Source: an uncultured Burkholderiales bacterium
GTDB lineage: Bacteria > Pseudomonadota > Gammaproteobacteria > Burkholderiales > Burkholderiaceae_C
DNA: 48,006 nt
NCBI GenBank assembly: GCA_937871935.1
Contig: CALMQI010000419.1
Coordinates: 1 to 48,006 of the forward strand
Direction: 5' to 3'
Shown: positions 34,612 to 41,935 of the stretch, in pieces
How the letters are laid out: every line of letters starts with the position of its first letter
Numbering within the stretch: the first letter of the stretch is position 1
Position numbers and translations under genes: made by a program
Notes under the pieces: generated by a model
Databases searched by the model: none
The model's input: only the letters and a program-made list of their open reading frames with translations
What the model was told of the DNA's origin: nothing

Positions 34612-35775
34612 TCAAGTCCCAGCGAATGCCTGGGCGATTGCCTGCTCGCGGGCAGCCCGCAACGCCCGACCGGTCGCCGGGCCGTCGAGCGCGGGCAGCC
34701 TGCCTTGCCGGCGCAACGTCGCCACTTGGACCTGCTGCGCCACCTCGAGCGCGGCCGTCAGTCGCGCCGCAGCCGCCCTTGCGGGCGCTGCGACCGCGTC
34801 GAACTGCGTCGAGCGGAAGGCGCTGAGCAGATCACCGAAGCGCTCGGGCCGGCGAAACGCGTCACAGCGCTCCAGCAGCGACAACGCGGCAGGCGCGTCC
34901 AGCGCCGAGCCTTGCCGCAGCAACACCTGTTCGCGCAGCAACGCCCCGGCCAGCTCGCGGCAATCGTTGCCGACGCGCCAACGCTCCGAAAGCGCGCCGA
35001 GCGCCTTCGTGCCGTCGTCAGCGGCCGACGCGTGGCTGTCCAGCTGGTGGCACAGGCAGGCATAACGGATCGCCAGCGACAGTTGCTCTTGGGCGCAAGT
35101 GGCGAGCGCGCGCGCAGTGACGCCGCCCCCCGCAACCCAAAGCGGCGCCAGCTCGGGCGCCAGACGGGCCAGCGCGCCGCAGTCGTGAAGGATCTGAAAC
35201 AGCCGGGCCGGCGCGCGCTCCATCAGGCCGCGCGACACCTCCTGCCATACCCGCTCGGCCACCAGTGCGTCGACCTCGCCGTCGTCGACCAGCCGGCGCA
35301 TCAGCTGCGCGGTCTCCGGTGCGATGGTGAATTCCGGCCAGCGCGCGCCGAAGCGGGCGATGCGCAGCAGCCGCACCGGATCCTCAGCGAACGCGGGCGA
35401 CACATGGCGGAAGATCCGGGCCTGCAGGTCCGCCCGACCGCCGAACGGGTCGATCAGCGCGCCGGTGTCGGGGTCGAGCGCCATCGCGTTGATGGTCAGA
35501 TCGCGGCGGGCGAGGTCCTGCTCGAGGGTGACGTCAGGCGCGGCGTGGAACTGGAAACCGTGATACCCGGCGGCCGACTTGCGCTCGGTGCGGGCGAGCG
35601 CGACCTCCTCGCCCGTCTGTGGATGCAGGAAGACCGGAAAATCGCGCCCGACCGGGCGGTAACCCAGCGCGAGCAGTTCCTCCGGCCGCGCGCCGACGAC
35701 GACCCAGTCGCGATCGTTCACCGGCACGCCGAGCAGGCCGTCGCGCACCGCGCCGCCAACGACATAGGCCTTCAT
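34612..35775 (-). CDS. cca: CCA-adding tRNA nucleotidyltransferase
   Basis: Adds or repairs the 3' CCA of tRNAs. From ATG 35775 the protein is 387 residues and begins MKAYVVGGAVRD, as E. coli Cca does. The catalytic head has GGAVRD at 7-12, DRDW with the metal-binding Asp21 and Asp23, RRDLTINAM at 90-98 and DPFGGRADLQ. The C-terminal half is shorter than in E. coli, and the HD phosphohydrolase site expected after helix LFALCHD is not there: the matching place reads ACLCHQLDSH. The protein is probably a nucleotidyltransferase without the HD hydrolase activities. Confidence 0.93.
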   Translation of the reverse strand: MKAYVVGGAVRDGLLGVPVNDRDWVVVGARPEELLALGYRPVGRDFPVFLHPQTGEEVALARTERKSAAGYHGFQFHAAPDVTLEQDLARRDLTINAMALDPDTGALIDPFGGRADLQARIFRHVSPAFAEDPVRLLRIARFGARWPEFTIAPETAQLMRRLVDDGEVDALVAERVWQEVSRGLMERAPARLFQILHDCGALARLAPELAPLWVAGGGVTARALATCAQEQLSLAIRYACLCHQLDSHASAADDGTKALGALSERWRVGNDCRELAGALLREQVLLRQGSALDAPAALSLLERCDAFRRPERFGDLLSAFRSTQFDAVAAPARAAAARLTAALEVAQQVQVATLRRQGRLPALDGPATGRALRAAREQAIAQAFAGT

Positions 35776-35812
35776 CGCAGGGGCCGCATCAGAGGCGACC
35801 GACCGTCGGTGC

Positions 35813-37837
35813 TCAGGGCAGCTCAACGTTGACCGCCGGCGCGCTGTCCTCGCGCGGGCCGATCGGCGAGCCGAGCCAGGCCTTCAGCGACAGCGTGCGA
35901 CCGCTCATCAGCGAGGCATAGACGGCGGTGTTGGACAGCACCTTCTTGACGTAGTCGCGCGTCTCGTTGAACGGGATGTTCTCGGCCCAGATCGACGGCT
36001 CGATCGGCGGGCCCTCGCGCCAGCGGCGCGGTCGACTCGGGCCTGCGTTGTAGGCGGCCGCGGCCATCGCCTGCGAACCACCGAAGTCCTCCAGCACCAT
36101 CTTGAGATACGTGGTGCCGAGCTTGACGTTGAACGTCGGATCGACGATCTGGTCGGGCTTGTAGTCGAGCGCGAACTTCTTCGCCACCCAGCGCGCGGTA
36201 TTGGGCATCAGCTGCATCAGACCCGATGCGCCGACGCTGGAGCGGGCGTCCGAGACGAAGCGCGATTCCTGGCGAATCAGGCCGTAGACATAGGCGGGGT
36301 CGAGCCCGCTTTCGCGGCTGCGCGCCAGCACGACGTCGCGATACGGCATCGGGTAACGTTGCTCCAGGTCGACGTCGCCACGGGTTCGGTCGCTGGTGTT
36401 GATGCAGCGGTCCCACACCTCGCGTTCGCAGGCCCACTCGGCGGCGGCGAACAGGTCGCGGTCGGACATGCCGCGCAGCGTGAAATTCCATTCGCGCACG
36501 CCTTCGCTGCGCAGGCCGATCACGATCAGCTGCAACGCGCGTGCGAGGCCGGGCGTCGCCCGTGCCCGCTCGCGGTCGATGTCGCTCGGCGTGGGCGTCA
36601 GGCCGGGCAGCTCGGGCACGAAGCCGAGTTCCTCGGCCGCGAGCTTGCCGTAGAACGTGTAGGGGCCGGCGATCGAGGCGAAGGCCTCCCGCGCCTGCTC
36701 GCGCTGCGCGTCGCCATTGTTGCCTTCGGCCGCGGTGGCGATCTGCGCACGCGCCTTCCAGTAGACCCAGGTCGGATCGGCCTGTTCACTCTCGCTCATC
36801 GAGCCGATGGCGCGCAGCACCAGCGCCCAACGGTCGCCGTTGGTGCCGGCGCGCAGCGCGCTGCGCGCCGCCCAGGCCAGCGTGTCGTCGCTCCAGTGCG
36901 CTGCCTTCGGCGTGCCGCGCAACTGGGCCCAGGCCCGCTTGAAGTAGGTGGGCGCCTCGTTGGACAGCTTCAACGCCGCCTGCTTGCCGATGACCGACCA
37001 GGCCCACGCGGCCCGATCCGGGCCGAGTGCGGCTTGCCAGCGCTCGTCCATCAGCGCAGCGGTGGCCTCCGGATCGCCGGTAGCCGCGCGCAGCACCGCC
37101 AGCAGTGCGAGGTCCTGGTGATGGCGACCCGACACCGCGCCCGGCCGGCGCAGGTAGCGCACCGGATTGTCGAGCAGCTCGCCGACTTCTGCGGCCGCCT
37201 GCTTGTCGACCAGCGCCGCGACGCTGCGCGCCAGACGGGCGCGACCCTGTTCGACGCTGAGCCGCAGCTTCAACCAGATGTCGTCGCTGCTCAGCACCTT
37301 GGCGTCAACCAGCGTGGCGGCCATCAGCGCGCAGCCGTCGTCGCTGTCGCGCTGCGCGAACCACAACGCGCGCGCCGCCTCGCGCACCGGCTTGCCGGAC
37401 TGGTGCTCGGTGAGCTGCCAGTAGCAGCTCACCTCGCGATCGTCGTTCATGCGAAAGCGCGGATAGTCGCGCGCAAAGGCGCTCCAGTCGCGCCGCCGGC
37501 CGAGCTCGAGCAGCCAGTCGTTGCGCAGCCGGTCCTCGACATAGGTGCCGCTCCAGCGTGTGTAGAAGTCCTCGACCTCCTCGGTCTTGACCTCGCTGAT
37601 GCGGTTGCCGATCTCCCAGTAGTCGACCCACATCGCCAGCGCATGCTGCTCGGAACGGGTGCTGTTGCGCAACGCGTTCAGCCGCTTGGCGTCACGTTTG
37701 CGCAGCGCTTCGCGGGCCTCGTTGATGGGATCGGGCGTCACGGCGGCGCAGGCCGATTGCGGCAACACGCTGCACACGCACAGCGCCGCCAGCAGCGTGC
37801 GCAGCGAGAGCAATGTCGGGGAACAACGGGCGCGCAT
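35813..37837 (-). CDS. slt: Soluble lytic murein transglycosylase (Slt70-like)
   Basis: A periplasmic enzyme that cleaves the glycan strand of peptidoglycan to 1,6-anhydromuropeptides. From ATG 37837 the protein is 674 residues: a signal peptide (about 1-31), a long alpha-superhelical U-domain (about 40-480) and a C-terminal lysozyme-like domain with the catalytic glutamate in RQESRF near 523, then GASGLMQLMPNTARWVA and AAAAYNAGPSRPRRW. The frame is open far upstream through the GST gene region, which is a shadow. It lies 37 bases before cca on the same strand. Confidence 0.94.
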   Translation of the reverse strand: MRARCSPTLLSLRTLLAALCVCSVLPQSACAAVTPDPINEAREALRKRDAKRLNALRNSTRSEQHALAMWVDYWEIGNRISEVKTEEVEDFYTRWSGTYVEDRLRNDWLLELGRRRDWSAFARDYPRFRMNDDREVSCYWQLTEHQSGKPVREAARALWFAQRDSDDGCALMAATLVDAKVLSSDDIWLKLRLSVEQGRARLARSVAALVDKQAAAEVGELLDNPVRYLRRPGAVSGRHHQDLALLAVLRAATGDPEATAALMDERWQAALGPDRAAWAWSVIGKQAALKLSNEAPTYFKRAWAQLRGTPKAAHWSDDTLAWAARSALRAGTNGDRWALVLRAIGSMSESEQADPTWVYWKARAQIATAAEGNNGDAQREQAREAFASIAGPYTFYGKLAAEELGFVPELPGLTPTPSDIDRERARATPGLARALQLIVIGLRSEGVREWNFTLRGMSDRDLFAAAEWACEREVWDRCINTSDRTRGDVDLEQRYPMPYRDVVLARSRESGLDPAYVYGLIRQESRFVSDARSSVGASGLMQLMPNTARWVAKKFALDYKPDQIVDPTFNVKLGTTYLKMVLEDFGGSQAMAAAAYNAGPSRPRRWREGPPIEPSIWAENIPFNETRDYVKKVLSNTAVYASLMSGRTLSLKAWLGSPIGPREDSAPAVNVELP

Positions 37838-37904
37838 CGAGAGAACTACAACGGGACGGGGCGGCGGTCCGCCGACCGCGCCGAGGTGGCCGACTGTAGC
37901 GCAG

Positions 37905-38588
37905 TCAATCGCGCGCTGATCGATACGGCTCCTCGAAATCCAGGAAATCGGCCTCCGCCAGCGCGTCGCGCACCCAGGCCGCGACGGCGGGGCTGGCGAA
38001 CACACGATCGATGTAGTCGCGCGCCTGGGCCGACACCGGCAGACCATAGCTGCGGATGCGGCCGGCCACCGGTGCGTAGTAGGCATCAGCGTTGCAGAAG
38101 TCGCCGAACAGGAACGGCCCGCTGCTGGCGCGCAGCGCTTGCGTCCACATCGCGTCGATGCGCTGCAGATCGTCGCGCACGCCGGCCTGCTCGGCGACGA
38201 TGCGCTTGCCCACCGCGGGCAGCGAGGCCTCGATGTTCTGCGGGCAGTGGCTGCGCAGCGCCGAGAAGCCGGCGTGCAGCTCGGCGCACAGGCTGCGCGC
38301 GCGGGCGCGCTGGCGCATGTCACGCGGCCACATCGCTTGTTCCGGGAACTTTTCCGCGAGGTACTCGGCGATCGACAGGGTGTCCCAGACCACGAGGTCT
38401 TCGTCGACCAGCACCGGCACGCGGCCCGCCGGCGACAGCTCGGCGACGCGGCGCTTGAACAGCGAGTCGGTCTTCATCGAATCGAAGCGCACCATCACCT
38501 CGTCGAAGGGGATGGCGAAGTGGCGCATCAGCACCCATGGGCGCATCGACCACGACGAGTAGTTCTTGTTGCCGATCAGCAGCTGCAT
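37905..38588 (-). CDS. Glutathione S-transferase family protein
   Basis: A 227-residue cytosolic protein with a thioredoxin-like N-terminal GST domain (about 1-78), including NKNYSSWSMRPWVLM, the GRVPVLVDEDLVVWDTLSIAEYL glutathione-binding stretch, and an all-helical C-terminal domain (about 90-215). A Ser in the SSWSMRPW motif is the likely catalytic position. The ATG at 38588 has GGAGG eight bases upstream. It lies between slt and a LysR gene on the same strand. Substrate unknown. Confidence 0.9.
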   Translation of the reverse strand: MQLLIGNKNYSSWSMRPWVLMRHFAIPFDEVMVRFDSMKTDSLFKRRVAELSPAGRVPVLVDEDLVVWDTLSIAEYLAEKFPEQAMWPRDMRQRARARSLCAELHAGFSALRSHCPQNIEASLPAVGKRIVAEQAGVRDDLQRIDAMWTQALRASSGPFLFGDFCNADAYYAPVAGRIRSYGLPVSAQARDYIDRVFASPAVAAWVRDALAEADFLDFEEPYRSARD

Positions 38589-38689
38589 GCAGGCCTCCAG
38601 GGACGGGCGCGCATGATAGGACGCCGTGGGCGCGCCACGCATGCAGCTTTCGCATCGGTCGCCGCCGGGCGGCGCATGCATCGGGCTCG

Positions 38690-39655
38690 TCAGGCCGGGG
38701 CTTCGCCGAGGGCGGCGCGGGTGCGCGTCGCCTCGGCGCGGATCCAGGCGGCGCAGTCGCGCACCTCGGCGCGGGCGCGCGCATGCGGCAGTTCGAACAG
38801 GTAGTAGTGGCCGGCGCTCGGGATCCGGCAGCGGCCGTCGAACAGCTCGACCAGCTCGCCGCGCTGGAGCAGGTCGTGCACGAGCGAGATGCGCGCCAGC
38901 GCGATGCCCTGGCCGGCGAGCGCGCCCTGCACCTGCTGGTGGGTGTAGTTGAGGAACAGCCAGCGCCGCGGTTCGAGCGAGCCGAGGCCTTGCTCGGCCA
39001 GCCAGCGTCGCCAGCTCAGCCGGTACGACGCCGGCGTGCGCGGGTCGTCTTCCTCGAGCAGCCCATGGGCCGCCAGGTCGGCAGGCTCGCCGAGCGGCGG
39101 CGCCTGCCCGGCGAGCGACTGTTCGAGCAGCCGCGCACTGGTCACCGGTGTCAGGATCTCGCCGAACAGGCGCTCGGCGCCCGGCGGCGCGTCCTGCGGG
39201 GAGCAGTAGCGCAGCAGCAGATCGAGCTCGGGGTCGTCGAGCTCGTCGAGCCGGTCGGCCGCCGAGATGCGAATGTCGAACGCCGGCTGCGATTGCTGGA
39301 ACTCGGCCAGCCGCGGCAACAGCCACAGCGTGGCGAACGAGGCGAAGGTCGACAAGCTCACCTGCGGCCGGCCACGCCGGTTGCGGATGTCGCGCACCAC
39401 GCGATCCAGGCTGCCGAGCAGCGGCGCGACCGTGTGTGCCATGGCAGCGCCGGCCGCGCTGAGCTCCACGCGCCGGGTGCCGCGGATGAAGAGCGTGGTG
39501 CCCAGCTCCTCCTCCAGGCCCTTGATCTGCCGGCTGATGGCCGGCTGCGTGAGGTGCAGTTCGTCGGCTGCCGCGCTGAACGAGAGCCGGCGCGCCACCG
39601 CCTCGAAGGCCCGCAGGCTGTCCAGGCTGAGCGGGCGTTGGCGCGGTCTATTCAT
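38690..39655 (-). CDS. LysR family transcriptional regulator (GcvA-like)
   Basis: A 321-residue LysR-type regulator. The N-terminal helix-turn-helix (about 10-70) has FEAVARRLSFSAAADELHLTQPAISRQIKGLEEELG in the standard register, followed by a linker helix and a type-2 periplasmic-binding-like effector domain (about 100-310) most like the GcvA/AmpR group. It is divergent from a DUF2917 gene across a 126-base gap, an arrangement I recall as frequent in Burkholderiales, so that gene is its likely target. The GST gene downstream could be another. Confidence 0.92.
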   Translation of the reverse strand: MNRPRQRPLSLDSLRAFEAVARRLSFSAAADELHLTQPAISRQIKGLEEELGTTLFIRGTRRVELSAAGAAMAHTVAPLLGSLDRVVRDIRNRRGRPQVSLSTFASFATLWLLPRLAEFQQSQPAFDIRISAADRLDELDDPELDLLLRYCSPQDAPPGAERLFGEILTPVTSARLLEQSLAGQAPPLGEPADLAAHGLLEEDDPRTPASYRLSWRRWLAEQGLGSLEPRRWLFLNYTHQQVQGALAGQGIALARISLVHDLLQRGELVELFDGRCRIPSAGHYYLFELPHARARAEVRDCAAWIRAEATRTRAALGEAPA

Positions 39656-39666
39656 GCGTTCCGTGC

Positions 39667-39693
39667 ATTCATCGGGTGAGCCGAATTCATTGG
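39667..39693. promoter_or_regulatory. Repeated ATTCATYGG motif in the LysR / DUF2917 gap
   Basis: ATTCATCGG (39667-39675) and ATTCATTGG (39685-39693) are direct copies with one mismatch, starting 18 bases apart, just upstream of the LysR start. A TTC-N12-GAA inverted pair overlaps them. A regulator binding site, most likely for the LysR protein itself, is plausible. Found by eye only. Confidence 0.35.
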
Positions 39694-39781
39694 ATTCCAG
39701 GCTTCCGCAAGACCATCATTGACCTCGTGAAACGGCGGTGCGAGCAGATTGTCTGCTGATCCGATCGACGACAGGAGATTG

Positions 39782-40228
39782 ATGATGTTCTTTGATCTTA
39801 CGGTGACCCGCGATCCGCTGCGCGAAGGCCCGCTGCTGCTGGCCCGCGCGATCCGCCTGCGTGCCCGCCATGGTGGCGAGCTGAGGGTATCGACGGGGCG
39901 GGTATGGCTGACGCAGAACGGCCGCTGGGACGACCTGGTGCTGTCGCCCGGCGACCGCGTTCGGCTGACTGCCGGCCAGGACGTCGTGGCCGAGCCCTGG
40001 CGGGCTGGCAACAGTGCGCGGCTGACCTGGTGCGCCGATCAGCCGTTGCGGCCGGTGGATGTCTTGCGCGCGGGGCTGGCGCGCGCCTTGCGAGGCGCCG
40101 CGCGCGGCGTCGACGCTTTCGGCGCCCGCTTGGCGGCCTGGGCGCGCAGCGCCGAGGCGAGTGCCCGGCGGGCCCAGGGCAGCATGGCTTGCGGAGAGTC
40201 CATCGCCTCGTCAGGCGCACTCCAGTAG
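39782..40228 (+). CDS. DUF2917 domain protein
   Basis: A 148-residue protein. The first 90 residues hold the DUF2917 pattern: LLLARAIRLRARHGGELRVSTGRVWLTQNG, then DLVLSPGDRVRLTAGQDVVAEPW, a small cupin-like beta domain of unknown role. An AGGAG lies nine bases before the ATG. The C-terminal ~63 residues are Ala/Arg-rich and lie antisense to the end of the convergent TfoX-like gene, overlapping it by 190 bases; that tail may be a read-through extension rather than an evolved domain. Divergent from the LysR gene. Confidence 0.8.
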   Translation: MMFFDLTVTRDPLREGPLLLARAIRLRARHGGELRVSTGRVWLTQNGRWDDLVLSPGDRVRLTAGQDVVAEPWRAGNSARLTWCADQPLRPVDVLRAGLARALRGAARGVDAFGARLAAWARSAEASARRAQGSMACGESIASSGALQ

Positions 40229-40467
40229 CTCAGCGTCACGGCCCCACGATCGCGGCTCGAATAGGCAAACGGCTCGCAGCCGGCGCGCTCGAAGTCACCG
40301 CGCGTGTCGTCATCTGACTTCAGGTACAGGCGTTCGCCCGCGATCAAGGCGATGAACAACTCACCGGCGTAGAGGCCGTGGCCACCGAACATGCGGCGCG
40401 AGCGCACGTCGCCGAGCGGCGCCAGCAGCTCCAGGCAGTGTGCGACCAGTGGCGGCGTCTGGGCCAT
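40039..40467 (-). CDS. TfoX N-terminal domain protein
   Basis: A 142-residue protein whose first 100 residues are a TfoX N-terminal domain: RRMFGGHGLYAGELFIALIAGERLYLKSDD, then FAYSSRDRGAVTLSYWSAPDEAMDSP. The DNA-uptake regulator TfoX/Sxy has this domain plus a C-terminal one; here only the first is present, followed by a Lys/Arg/Ala/Pro tail (about 105-142) that overlaps the DUF2917 gene. Small single-domain forms are common in Burkholderiales and are not shown to regulate competence. TACACT seven bases before the ATG suggests a leaderless message. Confidence 0.85.
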   Translation of the reverse strand: MAQTPPLVAHCLELLAPLGDVRSRRMFGGHGLYAGELFIALIAGERLYLKSDDDTRGDFERAGCEPFAYSSRDRGAVTLSYWSAPDEAMDSPQAMLPWARRALASALRAQAAKRAPKASTPRAAPRKARASPARKTSTGRNG

Positions 40468-40474
40468 GCGAGGC

Positions 40475-40480
40475 AGTGTA
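40475..40480 (-). promoter_or_regulatory. -10-like box before the TfoX-like gene
   Basis: TACACT on the minus strand is seven bases from the ATG at 40467, without a ribosome site. It is back-to-back with the similar box for the cyclo-ligase gene, making a compact bidirectional control region of 52 bases. Confidence 0.3.
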
Positions 40481-40506
40481 GGGTGCTCGGTTCGTGCGGT
40501 GGGCGG

Positions 40507-40512
40507 CACAAT
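40507..40512 (+). promoter_or_regulatory. -10-like box before the cyclo-ligase gene
   Basis: CACAAT lies seven bases before the ATG at 40520. It overlaps the alternative upstream ATG at 40511, which argues for the downstream start. No Shine-Dalgarno is present. Confidence 0.3.
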
Positions 40513-40519
40513 GCCGGGC

Positions 40520-41119
40520 ATGACCCTGCCCTTCAAGCTGCCCCTAGAACCCTCGCGCGACAAGGCGACGCTGCGCAAGCAGCTGCAGGCCGAGCGGCAG
40601 GCGATGATCGATCGTCACCAGCGCGCGATGCACCTGCAGGAGGTGCTGCGGGTCTGGCTGGTGGCCCGGCCCGACCAGACCATCGGCGCCTACTGGCCGA
40701 TCAAGGGCGAATTCGATGCGCTGCCGGCGCTATACCGCTGGAGCGAGGCCGATCCCGACGGGCGGCGCATCGGCCTGCCGGTGATCGACCGCGAGACGCG
40801 GCAGCTGCGCTTCCACGTCTGGTTTCCCGGCTGCCCGATGGAGGAAGACGCCTACGGCATCCCGAAACCGAAGGACACGGCGGAGTTCGAGCCGACCTTG
40901 CTGCTGGTGCCCTGCGTCGGCTTCGGACCCCAGGGCACGCGGCTCGGCTACGGCGGCGGCTTCTACGATCGCACGCTGGCGGCGCTGCGGCCGCGGCCGT
41001 TCACGGTGGGCGTGGGCTACAGCCACGGCTACATCCCGTGGCTGACGCCCGAGCCGCACGACGTGCCGCTGGACGCCGTGCTGACCGACGAAGGCCTGGC
41101 CTGGCAGCGGCCCGACTGA
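40520..41119 (+). CDS. 5-formyltetrahydrofolate cyclo-ligase
   Basis: Converts 5-formyl-THF to 5,10-methenyl-THF with ATP, recycling a folate storage form. The protein is 199 residues from ATG 40520 (ATG 40511 adds three). Family features: an N-terminal RDKATLRKQLQAERQAM helix, IGAYWPIKGEFD, and the ATP/substrate motif LLVPCVGFGPQGTRLGYGGGFYDRTL at about 131-156. In E. coli the homologue follows the 6S RNA gene; no 6S-like RNA has room here. A divergent TfoX-like gene shares its control region. Confidence 0.93.
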   Translation: MTLPFKLPLEPSRDKATLRKQLQAERQAMIDRHQRAMHLQEVLRVWLVARPDQTIGAYWPIKGEFDALPALYRWSEADPDGRRIGLPVIDRETRQLRFHVWFPGCPMEEDAYGIPKPKDTAEFEPTLLLVPCVGFGPQGTRLGYGGGFYDRTLAALRPRPFTVGVGYSHGYIPWLTPEPHDVPLDAVLTDEGLAWQRPD

Positions 41120-41128
41120 GCCGGCGAA

Positions 41129-41150
41129 ACGCGGTGCAGGCGCACCGCGT
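41129..41150. terminator. Bidirectional stem-loop between convergent genes
   Basis: A perfect 9-bp stem (ACGCGGTGC / GCACCGCGT) with a 4-base loop fills most of the 39-base gap between the cyclo-ligase gene and the convergent ompW-like gene. It lacks U-tracts but is well placed to end both transcripts. Confidence 0.5.
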
Positions 41151-41158
41151 GGGTCACG

Positions 41159-41758
41159 TCAGAAGCGCTTGCCGACGCCCACGCCGAGCAGCGTCGGGTC
41201 GACCTTGAACTTGCCCTGATCGGCGCCGTTCAGGTAGACGTTGGTCTTGATCTGCACCTTCTTGAGATCGACATTGACCAGCCATCCGCCACCGAACGGG
41301 ATGTCGACGCCAGCCTGAGCCGCGAGGCCATAACTGTTGCGCTTGAGGTTGACCGCGCCGTTGAGGATGTGCACGTCGGAGATGTTGGTGAAGTTCACAC
41401 CCGCGCCAACGTAGGGGCGAAAGCCCTTCAGGCCGGTGAAGTGGTACTGCGCCGTCAGCGTCGGCGGCAGGTGCTTGAAGGTGCCGATGTCGCCGCCCAC
41501 GACGCTCGAGGTGACGGTCTGCTTCTGCGGGTAGGTCAGGACGAGCTCGGCCGCGAGGTTCGGCGTGAAGAAGTAGCTGATGTCGACCTCGGGGATGGTC
41601 TTGTTGTCGATCGTCAGGCCGAGTCCGGTGCTGTCCTTGTTGGCGGAATCGAGGTGGACCGCACGTGCGCGGACGATCCAGCTACCGCTGTCCTGGGCCC
41701 AGGCGGCAGGCATCGCTGCAACGGCCGCGGCAACGGCAATGATCGAACGCAGTTTCAT
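41159..41758 (-). CDS. OmpW family outer-membrane protein
   Basis: An eight-stranded outer-membrane beta-barrel of the OmpW family, thought to pass small hydrophobic molecules. From ATG 41758 (GGAG nine bases upstream) the protein is 199 residues: a signal peptide ending AAWA (about 1-21), WIVRARAVHLD, the VDISYFFTPNLAAELVLTY segment, FRPYVGAGVNFT, and a C-terminal terminal Phe (GVGVGKRF), the barrel-assembly signal. It is smaller than E. coli OmpW but normal for betaproteobacteria. Confidence 0.92.
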   Translation of the reverse strand: MKLRSIIAVAAAVAAMPAAWAQDSGSWIVRARAVHLDSANKDSTGLGLTIDNKTIPEVDISYFFTPNLAAELVLTYPQKQTVTSSVVGGDIGTFKHLPPTLTAQYHFTGLKGFRPYVGAGVNFTNISDVHILNGAVNLKRNSYGLAAQAGVDIPFGGGWLVNVDLKKVQIKTNVYLNGADQGKFKVDPTLLGVGVGKRF

Positions 41759-41905
41759 GGTTTCTCCGATGATGAAATGGCCGGCCACATGGCCGTGACT
41801 TCATTGGAGCGATCCGGTCCCGGCAACGACTTGCCGAAGCGCAACGCAGCGCCCGCCGGACGGCCGGTTGCGCCGGGCATTGACGACCGTCAGAGACCGG
41901 TGATG

Positions 41906-41927
41906 CGGCGGCGCAACATCGCCGCCG
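41906..41927 (-). terminator. Stem-loop after the PfkB kinase gene
   Basis: A perfect 8-bp stem (CGGCGGCG / CGCCGCCG) with a 6-base loop, starting nine bases beyond the kinase stop codon in the 177-base gap before ompW. There is no U-tract. It probably ends or stabilises the upstream transcript. The rest of the gap should carry the ompW promoter, which I could not place. Confidence 0.45.
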
Positions 41928-41935
41928 CGGCCGTG

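Noticed and set aside
38660-38674. Small hairpin downstream of the LysR gene
   Set aside because: A six-base stem with a three-base loop and no U-tract in GC-rich DNA is within chance expectation.
40228-40519. 6S RNA gene next to the cyclo-ligase, as in E. coli
   Set aside because: The space is occupied by the TfoX-like coding region and a 52-base divergent gap, too short for a 6S RNA; no such fold was seen.
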